Source of the DNA: Gammaproteobacteria bacterium
Lineage (GTDB): Bacteria > Pseudomonadota > Gammaproteobacteria > Chromatiales > Chromatiaceae
Reading direction: 5' to 3'
DNA: 36,646 nucleotides
Assembly: GCA_009929855.1 (NCBI GenBank)
Contig: RZZN01000035.1
Coordinates: 1 to 36,646 of the forward strand
In this document: positions 1 to 6,929 of the stretch, one piece after another
Layout of the letters: each line of letters begins with the position of its first letter
Position numbering within the stretch: position 1 is the stretch's first letter
Made by a program: the position numbers and the translations under genes
Notes under the pieces: generated by a model
Told to the model about the DNA's origin: nothing
Database searches by the model: none
The model's input: the letters and a program-made list of their open reading frames with translations, nothing else

Positions 1-98
1 GGGGCGTCCTCGCCCCGAGGAAGGACAGTCTCAACGCGCATCTTGAGCTGGAGCGCGCATGGGGACGTGACGCTCGCCGGATCGCGTTCGCGGATCCT

Positions 99-196
99 CA
101 CTCGGGGCCTGGAGGCCCCGACTCCCTTGGGGCCTGGCGGCCCAGACTCCTTTCGGAAGGCCCCGACTCCTTTGGGGCTGGGAGTCCATGACTCAC
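99..196. repeat. Imperfect ~25-bp GC-rich repeat array
   Basis: Four to five degenerate copies of a unit beginning GACTC and running into a C/T-rich then GGGGCC/GGCCC segment start near 99, 120, 145, 165 and 190. Intervals are about 21, 25, 20 and 25 bp. Several copies are self-complementary: 102-110 pairs with 113-121, 130-134 with 139-143, and 165-170 with 181-186. The array ends about 75 bp before the methyltransferase start. It has no convincing coding content. It could be a decayed palindromic repeat cluster or a structured leader. A separate 6-bp hairpin (1-6 with 11-16) sits at the extreme left edge. Confidence 0.6.
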
Positions 197-272
197 TTCA
201 AACGCATCGACCGCTTTGGAGTCTTGACGCCCCGCCCCATCTCTCGCTTCTTTGCACGGAGTATTTCGACAG

Positions 273-908
273 ATGTGGGACGAACGTTACGCCGAGAGCG
301 ACTACGCCTATGGCACGGCTCCGAACGACTTTCTACGCGAGCAGGCCGGACGCATCCCAGCTGGCCCGGTCCTTTGTCTGGCCGAGGGCGAGGGACGCAA
401 CGCGGTCTGGCTTGCCGAGCAGGGTTATGCCGTCACCGCCGTGGACCAATCGGCCGTGGGACTGGCGAAGGCACGGCGTCTCGCGGCCGAGCGTGGGGTG
501 CGGATCGAAACACTGCGGAGCGATCTGGCCCATTACCAGATCATGCCGGACGCCTGGTCAGGCATCGTCTCGATCTTCGCCCATGTGCCGCCTGAGCTGC
601 GGCGGCTGGTGCATCGACAGGTCGTCGCGGGGCTGCGCCCGGGCGGGGTCTTGATCCTGGAGGCATACACCCCGGAGCAGCTTCGCTTCGGCACCGGTGG
701 TCCACCCGAGGCAGCGCTCAACATGGCCCTGGAGGCGCTTCATCAGGAGCTCGCCGGACTTGATTTCGAGATCGGCCGTGAGATCGTGCGCGAGGTCGTC
801 GAAGGTCGTTATCACACCGGCGAGGGGCATGTGGTTCAGATCGTGGCGCGTCGGCACGGCGACTCGCCTCGCGCGTCGAGTGTCGCGTCTCGGACACGCG
901 CAGCCTAG
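273..908 (+). CDS. Class I SAM-dependent methyltransferase (TehB-like)
   Basis: The protein is about 211 residues and begins MWDERYAESDYAYG, typical of small TehB/thiopurine-type class I methyltransferases. The AdoMet motif I region reads VLCLAEGEGRNAVWLA, followed by the acidic strand end VTAVDQS (about residues 58-64). A motif II-like stretch around SGIVSIFAHVP and a post-motif GLRPGGVLILEAY are also present. Length fits a single Rossmann domain without accessory domains. ATG at 273 is chosen because the family starts at the MWDERY segment and a GGAG lies 11 nt upstream; an in-frame TTG at 252 would add seven residues. It is likely cytosolic. The substrate cannot be read from the sequence; tellurite or thiol methylation is only a family association. 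It stands alone, with 294 bp before the next gene. Confidence 0.85.
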   Translation: MWDERYAESDYAYGTAPNDFLREQAGRIPAGPVLCLAEGEGRNAVWLAEQGYAVTAVDQSAVGLAKARRLAAERGVRIETLRSDLAHYQIMPDAWSGIVSIFAHVPPELRRLVHRQVVAGLRPGGVLILEAYTPEQLRFGTGGPPEAALNMALEALHQELAGLDFEIGREIVREVVEGRYHTGEGHVVQIVARRHGDSPRASSVASRTRAA

Positions 909-1202
909 TCTGCTCAGGCACCGGCCCGAGTCACTGGCCGCGCCGCAGTGGCCCACAACGCCAGTGGCAATGGCATGGCCACGTCGATCCTGTGGCTATC
1001 AAGCATTTTCAAGGTTACCGCGTCGATAGTGTGCCGATGAAGCATTCTCGGGTTATCCTGTGTCATAACATCAACGCGATGCGATCGCTTCGTCTGGTTT
1101 CACCAGCGAAGGCTCGAGTCGTGCGCGGGCATCGCCAACGGTGTGATCGATACGCGCGGGGACACCTGCATCGCCCGTCCATCCTGGAACGAATCGAACG
1201 AG
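909..1202. other. Intergenic region without a recognised gene
   Basis: This 294-bp gap lies between the methyltransferase and the L,D-transpeptidase. No reading frame here looks like a protein family. A small hairpin (CTGG, TTTCA loop, CCAG) lies around 1097-1109. The region is less GC-rich near 1000-1070 and probably holds the promoter of the transpeptidase operon, but I could not place -35 and -10 boxes with confidence. Confidence 0.4.
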
Positions 1203-2813
1203 ATGAGCACGAGACCCACAGATCACGACTCACCTAGCCTGTCACTGCTCGGGCGAACGCTCGGCGCTGGTGCACTGGTCCTGCTGTTGAGCGGCTGCAC
1301 CGAGATGTCTCGGGTGCTGACCAAGTTCACCCACGCCCCGAGCGAGTCCGCGATTGCCGCTGAAGAGGAGAGCGAGGCCACGGCTGCGGCAGAGAGCACG
1401 GAGATCGTCGCCGAGACACCACCGCCCAAGCCATCCAAGCTCTATGAATGGAACGGACAGGGCCGCAAGATCTCCCAGATCATCATCGACACCGACCAGC
1501 AACAGGCCCGTTTCTATTCCGGGGATGAAGAGATCGGGTGGAGCACGATCGCCAGCGGACTGCCCAAACACCCGACACCAGTCGGCGAGTTCGCGGTCAT
1601 GGAGAAGATCGCCAACAAACGCTCCAATCTCTATGGCAAGGTCGTCAAGGGTGGCAAGGTCATCCACGGCAGTGCCAAGGCCGGGCGTGATCCGATCCCA
1701 CCAGGCGCTCGCTTCGAGGGTGCTCACATGCCCTATTTCATGCGTCTGACCTATGACGGGATCGGACTGCATGCCGGCCCCATCCCCCGTCCAGGCCATC
1801 CAGCCTCCCACGGTTGCATTCGCCTGCCCAGCACGCTTGCCCCGGTCCTCTTTGAGCATGTCCCCCATGGGACACCGGTGAAGATCGTCGGCCAGGGTCC
1901 GGACTATGGCAACTACATGGAGAAGCAGCGCATCGCCGCTGCGCGCGCCGCCCGCGAGGCGGAGCAGCGGCGCCTGGAGCAGGAGATCGCCGCGGCCCAG
2001 GCATCGGCACTCGGCGTGACCGCCGAGTTGACCACCGCACCAGCGATCCTGACCCCAGAGCATGCCACGGCCAGCGCGAGCACACTCGTCTCGACCGACC
2101 AAGCAGAGCCAGCCAGGCCGGCGCAGACCACCCCGAACACCCGGCTGGAGGCAGCCGAGCCGCCATCCCCGGTCGGCGCGCCCGTGATCGATCGTTCACT
2201 GCCAGGCCGAAGCGCCCCACCCGCCGACTCGCCGGACACACCGGCCATGGAGGCGGCCGAGACACCACGCGAGGATTCCGCGAGCGTGACGGCACAACCG
2301 CATGAAGGGAACCCAGCCCCACGGGAGCAGCAGCCGGTGAGCAGCGCGCCAGCGGCACCCGCGTCGACTAGCCTGCCGATCACCCCAGTGGCAGCCCCGG
2401 CAGCCCCGACGGCTGAAGCAACGCGCGCGGGGCAGCCCAGCGCTGATCCAGCATCGCCCAGCCCGCCCACCGCGGACGGTGAGGGACAGCAGAGTCCGCC
2501 CACGGTCACCGCCGTGACGCCCGCGCCGCGCACGCCAGCCACCAGCAGCGAGCCCCCCGCCACAACTGAGCCGAAGCAGGCGACACCACCGCCCGCTCAG
2601 CCGCCGGTGCCCGTCACAAGCGCATCGGACACCAGCACGACACCCCGCGCGGCGGCTGAACCGGCGCAGCCGCTGCCCGCGACCACCACGCCTCAGGCGC
2701 CCGTCACAACGACCCAACCATCTACCGCTGCCGCGCCCGCCGAGCAGAGCGTCTCCAATGCCCAGCAGCCCCTGCAAGGGCCCGCCACCGACACCGCGAG
2801 GAGCGGCGGGTGA
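1203..2813 (+). CDS. L,D-transpeptidase (YkuD) lipoprotein with long Pro/Ala/Thr tail
   Basis: Predicted 536-residue lipoprotein that crosslinks peptidoglycan or attaches proteins to it in the periplasm. The N-terminus has a hydrophobic stretch ending in the lipobox LLSGC (Cys32). A YkuD catalytic domain spans about residues 88-255, with the conserved HxG (His190) and the active-site motif SHGCIRL (His203, catalytic Cys205, Arg207). After an Ala/Glu/Arg-rich helical segment (about 265-300), the last ~240 residues are almost entirely Pro, Ala, Thr, Ser and Glu, a disordered envelope-spanning type of tail. Known YkuD lipoproteins are often only 170-350 residues, so the tail is unusual. The ATG at 1203 is preferred over 1143 because it places the signal peptide at the N-terminus. 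The stop overlaps the GTG start of the aminotransferase by 4 bp, indicating translational coupling. Confidence 0.9.
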   Translation: MSTRPTDHDSPSLSLLGRTLGAGALVLLLSGCTEMSRVLTKFTHAPSESAIAAEEESEATAAAESTEIVAETPPPKPSKLYEWNGQGRKISQIIIDTDQQQARFYSGDEEIGWSTIASGLPKHPTPVGEFAVMEKIANKRSNLYGKVVKGGKVIHGSAKAGRDPIPPGARFEGAHMPYFMRLTYDGIGLHAGPIPRPGHPASHGCIRLPSTLAPVLFEHVPHGTPVKIVGQGPDYGNYMEKQRIAAARAAREAEQRRLEQEIAAAQASALGVTAELTTAPAILTPEHATASASTLVSTDQAEPARPAQTTPNTRLEAAEPPSPVGAPVIDRSLPGRSAPPADSPDTPAMEAAETPREDSASVTAQPHEGNPAPREQQPVSSAPAAPASTSLPITPVAAPAAPTAEATRAGQPSADPASPSPPTADGEGQQSPPTVTAVTPAPRTPATSSEPPATTEPKQATPPPAQPPVPVTSASDTSTTPRAAAEPAQPLPATTTPQAPVTTTQPSTAAAPAEQSVSNAQQPLQGPATDTARSGG

Positions 2814-3949
2814 GCACGGCGGATGAATTCACGCTCGACCCGACGCTCTGTCACCTCAATCACGCCGCGGTCGCCCCCTGGCCCAACCGCGCCGCCGCCG
2901 CGGTGGCGCGGTTCGCCGCCGAGAACGCGCGACTAGGATCGCTGCACTACCCGGACTGGCTGGCCACCGAGCAGCGTCTGCGCGAACGTCTCGCCCGCTT
3001 GATCGGCGCCGCCGCGCCGCTGGACATCGCGCTGGCCAAGAATACCTCCGAGGCGCTCTCGATCATCGCGCAGGGAGTGACATGGCATCCCGGCGACGAG
3101 ATCGTCGGGATCCTCCAGGAGTTTCCATCCAACCGGGTCGTGTGGGAGGCCCTGGCCGGCCAGGGCGTGCGTTGGTTGGCGCTCGACCTCGACACCTCAC
3201 GCGACCCCGAGGGCGATCTCATGGGTCTGTGCGGACCGCGCACCCGGATGATTGCGGTCAGCTGGGTGCAGTATGCGCGTGGTCTCAGGCTCGACCTGGA
3301 GCGTCTCGGCGCCTTCTGTCATGCCAATGACATCCTCTTCTGCGTCGATGGCATCCAGGGTCTCGGGGCACTGCCCTTCGCGCTCTCGCGCACCCAGGCC
3401 GATTTCCTGGTCGCCGATGGTCACAAATGGATGCTGGGCCCGGAGGGACTGGCCCTGCTCTATGTGCACCCGCGGCTGCGTGAGACACTCGAGCTGCGCC
3501 AGTTCGGCTGGCACATGCTCGAGCATGCCAGCGATTATGACCGCCGCGCGTGGCAGCCGGCGGCGGATGCCCGGCGCTTCGAGTGCGGGAGTCCAAATCT
3601 GCTCGGGGTGCATGCACTGGAGGCCAGTCTCTCCTTGATCGAAGAGGTGGGGATCAGCGACATCCATCACGCGATCGAAACGCGTGTCACGCATCTGATC
3701 GAGGCGATCGACCGTCATGGCTTCGAGCTCTTGACCCCGCGTGATTCAACGCGACGCGCGGGAATCCTGACCTTTCGTGTCCCCGATCTCGACTCGGGCC
3801 GACTGCACGCCGAGCTGATCAAGCGCCGCGTACTCTGCGCCCAGCGTGGTGGCGGCATCCGCTTCTCACCACACTATTACACGCCGATCGAGCGATTGGA
3901 TCAGGCACTGGCGCAGGTCCTGGACTGCGCGCACCGACTCGGCGAGTGA
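2810..3949 (+). CDS. Class V aminotransferase (PLP-dependent)
   Basis: A 379-residue fold-type I PLP enzyme of the cysteine desulfurase / isopenicillin-N-epimerase-like group. The N-terminus reads LCHLNHAAVAPWP, the substrate-entry motif of the family. The cofactor-binding Asp is in CVDGIQ (Asp180), and the Schiff-base Lys is in ADGHKWMLGPEG (Lys206). The C-terminal small domain carries RGGGIRFSPHYY, similar to kynureninase/epimerase-like members. There is a Cys in LCAQRGGG (about residue 343), but it does not sit in a recognisable SufS or IscS catalytic-loop motif, so desulfurase activity should not be assumed. The GTG start overlaps the upstream transpeptidase stop (GTGA), so the two are probably co-translated. 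No biosynthetic partner nearby points to a substrate. Confidence 0.88.
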   Translation: MSTADEFTLDPTLCHLNHAAVAPWPNRAAAAVARFAAENARLGSLHYPDWLATEQRLRERLARLIGAAAPLDIALAKNTSEALSIIAQGVTWHPGDEIVGILQEFPSNRVVWEALAGQGVRWLALDLDTSRDPEGDLMGLCGPRTRMIAVSWVQYARGLRLDLERLGAFCHANDILFCVDGIQGLGALPFALSRTQADFLVADGHKWMLGPEGLALLYVHPRLRETLELRQFGWHMLEHASDYDRRAWQPAADARRFECGSPNLLGVHALEASLSLIEEVGISDIHHAIETRVTHLIEAIDRHGFELLTPRDSTRRAGILTFRVPDLDSGRLHAELIKRRVLCAQRGGGIRFSPHYYTPIERLDQALAQVLDCAHRLGE

Positions 3950-3979
3950 CAGACAGCTCGGCGGCACGCCCCAGCGGGT

Positions 3980-4007
3980 CCGCGATGGTTCGGCCAGCCC
4001 ATCGCGG
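3980..4007. terminator. Hairpin between convergent genes (possible bidirectional terminator)
   Basis: A 9-bp perfect stem (3980-3988 with 3999-4007, CCGCGATGG / CCATCGCGG) and a 10-nt loop lie between the aminotransferase stop and the cytochrome b stop. There is no T-run on either side, so intrinsic termination is plausible by position but not proven. Confidence 0.45.
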
Positions 4008-4037
4008 CAGCCCACCAGGGCAAGGGCAGGATCGCGC

Positions 4038-4691
4038 TCAGCGGATATCGTCGGGCTGATCCTTGGTCAGATAGGCCTCCTCCTCGGGCGTCAGATCGAC
4101 CTCGTCGAATCCGGTGATCATCGGCATGAGATGCGCGCGAAACGAGTGCCCGATCGTCAGCATGTAGACATGGATCAGTACGAAGGCCAGGATCAGGAAT
4201 GCGGCGACCGTGTGAGCCTGCGCGATGACACCCAGCCATTGGGGTGCATTGGGCAGATCCCGCCAAGCGAAATAGAACAGATAGGCCAATCCGCTGATCC
4301 AGATCGCCGGGAAGAGCACCAGCTTCAGCATCAGATAGGCCAGGGCCTGGAGTGGGTTGTGCTTGCGCCAATAGGCCTTGTGGTAGGGGTGACGCTCGCC
4401 CTTGAAGATGCCGTAGCCATAGAAGCGCAGCACCGCCCACAGGCCCGCGCCGGTCGGGATGAAGTGACGCCAGGTGCGCGTGGTGAAGAGCCAGAAGACA
4501 CTGAAGATCCACAGCAGCAAAAGGGCGAAGGCCGCCGCGGTGTGCAGCGTGACCGCATCCTCGAAGGTCAGTTTGTCATGAAAGCCATGGACGGCGAAGC
4601 CGGTGATGAGCAGGGTGACGATCAGCAGCATCTGTGACCAGTGCCAAAAACGCTCGAACAGGCTGAAGATCCTGACGCGACGGATAGACAT
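4038..4691 (-). CDS. Cytochrome b561-type membrane subunit for the octaheme cytochrome
   Basis: A 217-residue integral membrane protein with four predicted helices at about 18-37, 50-70, 117-141 and 157-180. It resembles the b-type quinol-oxidising subunits of PhsC, FdhI and Ni/Fe-hydrogenase cytochrome b. Candidate haem-b ligands are His17 (FERFWHW), His50 (TLHTAAAF), His160 (AQAHTVAA) and His174 (VLIHVYM). The acidic C-terminal tail after the last helix (DLTPEEEAY) is probably cytoplasmic. Its start codon overlaps the stop of the octaheme cytochrome c in a TGATG junction at 4689-4693, so the two are translated together. The inferred role is passing electrons from the quinol pool to the periplasmic multihaem protein, or the reverse. 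The direction of flow cannot be told from the sequence. Confidence 0.85.
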   Translation of the reverse strand: MSIRRVRIFSLFERFWHWSQMLLIVTLLITGFAVHGFHDKLTFEDAVTLHTAAAFALLLLWIFSVFWLFTTRTWRHFIPTGAGLWAVLRFYGYGIFKGERHPYHKAYWRKHNPLQALAYLMLKLVLFPAIWISGLAYLFYFAWRDLPNAPQWLGVIAQAHTVAAFLILAFVLIHVYMLTIGHSFRAHLMPMITGFDEVDLTPEEEAYLTKDQPDDIR

Positions 4692-6346
4692 CAGTGGTGC
4701 CCTCCTTGGGAACGCCCAGAGGGTGAGAAGAAACGAAAGAGTCCATGCACGAGGATGCCGCCCAGGGTTCCGGCGACCAGGAGCGTGCCGAGGATATCGA
4801 TCCAGCGGTTGTGGTCACGGCCCGGCAGATAGACCCCCTCCACCGACGCCAGCCGGCTACCGGCCTGGACATGACAATCGCCGCAGCCGAGCGCCTGCTC
4901 CTTGGGCGCGACCATGTGCGTGATCGGCCACCATGAGAGCGTCTCGATGAAGCCGTACTCGCCCGAGTAGTCCAATCCGAAATCGGCCATCCCCTTGGCG
5001 ATCGCCGCCGCCATGTCGTAGTTGCCCCAGTAGGCCGCTTCGTCCTCGCCCCAGAGATGGGTATAGACCAGGGTGCCATTGCCCTTGTCGAACGGTTGCC
5101 AGGTATGCATCCGCTTGAAGGGCCAGATCCGCGAGCTGGGATCCGCGCGCGAGCCGCTGAAGCCATTGATCTCGATCGAGTCGGCCGCCGGATCGAATCT
5201 GGTCTCGATGGTCGTGTAGAGCATCTGGCCATCGAACCAGGCATAGTCGGGCACCAGGTTTTCGTCGAAGGTGAAATTCCCCTTGATCGATTTGTAGGTG
5301 TAGCGGTGATCGCCATTGCCCTGGATATAGCCTTCCTCGTGATAGCCCTCGCCATCACGGGTCTTGCCAGCGGTGCGCCAGTCCCAATCCACCACGGTGG
5401 CGACCCCGCCGCGCGCGATCGCGGGGACGTGACAGGTCTGACAGGCGATGCTCTGGACATGGTCGTTGAGCTTGAATGACGCGACCGAGTCCACTGGATG
5501 AGGCGCGAGACCGTGACAGGACTCGCAGGTCGCGACATCCGGACGCTGACCAGGCTTGCCAGTGCCTTCGGTGTCCTTGGAGATGACGCGATAGCGGCTC
5601 CCCGCCCAGACATGTCGATTGGTGACATGGCAGGCGGTACAGGCGAAATTCAGTCCATCGATGCCCATGTGCACATCGAGCGTGCGGGGTGGATTCTTCA
5701 GCGCCGAGGACAGGTCACCATGCTTGACGTTGTCGCCACCGCCCCCGTAGAAGTGGCAGGTTCCGCAGTTGGCCCGCTCCGGTAGCTTGACGCTGCGGGC
5801 GACCGCGGCGAGATCGATCGGCGGCTTGCCCGCGAACATCACCGAGCAGGCCTCGTGACCCTCGCTGTTGGGGGTCTTGTAGTAGGTGCCAGTGGTCTCG
5901 TGACAGACCAGACAATCGATCAGGGTGGTGTCGGTGAAGTCGAAGCTCTCGTCCTTCCAGCCATAGCCGGCATGACACTGGGCACACATCCCCTCGTTGC
6001 CGCGGGCATTGGTGCAGAAATTGTTGATGAGATGGCGCTTGCCGAGCTGCTGACCGGTCTCCGGATTGATGTAGGACCAGGTCCAGTGGATGTTGCGCAT
6101 GAAGTGGTCACCCGCCTCGGTGTGACAGCTGAGACAGGCGGCGGTCACCTCGGGGCCGGACTCGAAGGGCCCCATGAGCTGATCGAATTTACTGTGATCG
6201 GCAGTGCCGCCCTGCAAGGGTCCCGAGACCTGGGGCGGGGCGACCGCCGTCGCTGGCGGGGTTGGCCAGTTGTCCCGGGCAACCGCGCCAGGACCGAGAC
6301 CAACCAGTAGGAGGATAGTGACCAGTGCACTGATCGATGCGCGCAT
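4691..6346 (-). CDS. Octaheme cytochrome c, tetrathionate reductase (OTR) family
   Basis: A 551-residue exported protein with a signal peptide (about 1-23) and exactly eight CXXCH haem sites, at Cys71, 121, 145, 194, 236, 274, 302 and 488. The spacing, with a ~180-residue gap before the last site, and the segment NNFCTNARGNEGMCAQCH resemble the Shewanella OTR family. That enzyme reduces tetrathionate, nitrite and hydroxylamine in vitro. Cys111, ten residues before the second haem site, is a candidate for the extra active-site Cys described there. Lys157 in TYYKTP may be the distal Lys ligand; both are inferred by position. A hydrophobic C-terminal segment (about 516-538) should anchor it to the membrane. 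ATG at 6346 is chosen because it begins the signal peptide and has GGAG 9 nt upstream. It is followed immediately by its cytochrome b partner. Confidence 0.9.
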   Translation of the reverse strand: MRASISALVTILLLVGLGPGAVARDNWPTPPATAVAPPQVSGPLQGGTADHSKFDQLMGPFESGPEVTAACLSCHTEAGDHFMRNIHWTWSYINPETGQQLGKRHLINNFCTNARGNEGMCAQCHAGYGWKDESFDFTDTTLIDCLVCHETTGTYYKTPNSEGHEACSVMFAGKPPIDLAAVARSVKLPERANCGTCHFYGGGGDNVKHGDLSSALKNPPRTLDVHMGIDGLNFACTACHVTNRHVWAGSRYRVISKDTEGTGKPGQRPDVATCESCHGLAPHPVDSVASFKLNDHVQSIACQTCHVPAIARGGVATVVDWDWRTAGKTRDGEGYHEEGYIQGNGDHRYTYKSIKGNFTFDENLVPDYAWFDGQMLYTTIETRFDPAADSIEINGFSGSRADPSSRIWPFKRMHTWQPFDKGNGTLVYTHLWGEDEAAYWGNYDMAAAIAKGMADFGLDYSGEYGFIETLSWWPITHMVAPKEQALGCGDCHVQAGSRLASVEGVYLPGRDHNRWIDILGTLLVAGTLGGILVHGLFRFFSPSGRSQGGHH

Positions 6347-6501
6347 TGTTGAGGCTCCGCGGATGCGCCGAGCGGAATGGCCGCCCGGTCCAAGCTGGGC
6401 CAGGCGTAACCCGAAACGCTCACACCCGCCCATCTCCTCGGCAAGCCTAATGCAGATCGTGAGACTTTTCTCTGATGCAACGCAAGAAGCAGGACGTTTT
6501 C

Positions 6502-6546
6502 CGCGCCGCCGCCGTGCGATCATCCTGATCGCACGGCGGCGGCGCG
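6502..6546. terminator. Perfect 21-bp GC-rich hairpin downstream of the GH57/DUF2750 unit
   Basis: The arm at 6502-6522 is exactly complementary to 6526-6546, with a 3-nt loop. The hairpin starts 11 bp beyond the DUF2750 stop codon, where a terminator would lie, and is about 155 bp upstream of the octaheme cytochrome start on the same strand. No T-run follows it on the minus strand (GGAAAACG instead), so it may act by stalling, processing or RNA protection. A cruciform-binding site is another possibility. Confidence 0.6.
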
Positions 6547-6557
6547 CTGCGCTCGCA

Positions 6558-6929
6558 TCAGTCGCGCTGCGCCTCCTGCTCCTCGCGCAGATCCTGCAAG
6601 AGTGTCTCGGCCGTGACCACGACCCCCGACCCATCGGGATCCGGCCAGACGGCGGCAAGCCGCCCGTCCTTGGCCATCCCCGGCAACCAGCGTGTCATGA
6701 AGACATCCAGTGCGATGGGCTCGGCCAGACAATCCGACCAGTCGGCCGTCGCCGCGGCCGCAGCCGCGTCCGGATCGGGCCAGAAGGGGAAGCACGGCTG
6801 GCGCGACTCGTCGGCAAAGGCAACGAAGCCACCCTCGCCCTTGAGCGCCCACACTTGCCCCTGCCCGATGGCCTGCACCAAGAATTCGGCGTAGCGCTCC
6901 GCGCCGGGGAGATCGCGAGGATCAGACAA
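6558..6929 (-). CDS. DUF2750 domain protein
   Basis: A small cytosolic protein of about 123 residues. The pattern matches my memory of DUF2750: a helix ERYAEFLVQAIGQGQVWALKGEGGFVA, then PCFPFWPDPDAAAA, then a tryptophan-rich helix and FMTRWLPGMAKDG. Function is unknown for the family. The proposed start is a TTG at 6929 that overlaps the end of the upstream GH57 gene by 8 bp, with an AAGGA just upstream. This start is uncertain, since the frame stays open to 6977. Tight coupling to the GH57 gene suggests it belongs to the same transcription unit, but a role in glucan metabolism is only inferred. The strong hairpin at 6502-6546 closes the unit. Confidence 0.75.
   Translation of the reverse strand: MSDPRDLPGAERYAEFLVQAIGQGQVWALKGEGGFVAFADESRQPCFPFWPDPDAAAAAATADWSDCLAEPIALDVFMTRWLPGMAKDGRLAAVWPDPDGSGVVVTAETLLQDLREEQEAQRD

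Noticed and set aside
99-196. CRISPR array
   Set aside because: Units abut without unique spacers, differ in sequence and have no cas genes nearby.
6347-6658. Upstream extension of the octaheme cytochrome reading frame
   Set aside because: It would bury the signal peptide, is Arg/Ser-rich, and overlaps the hairpin and the DUF2750 gene.
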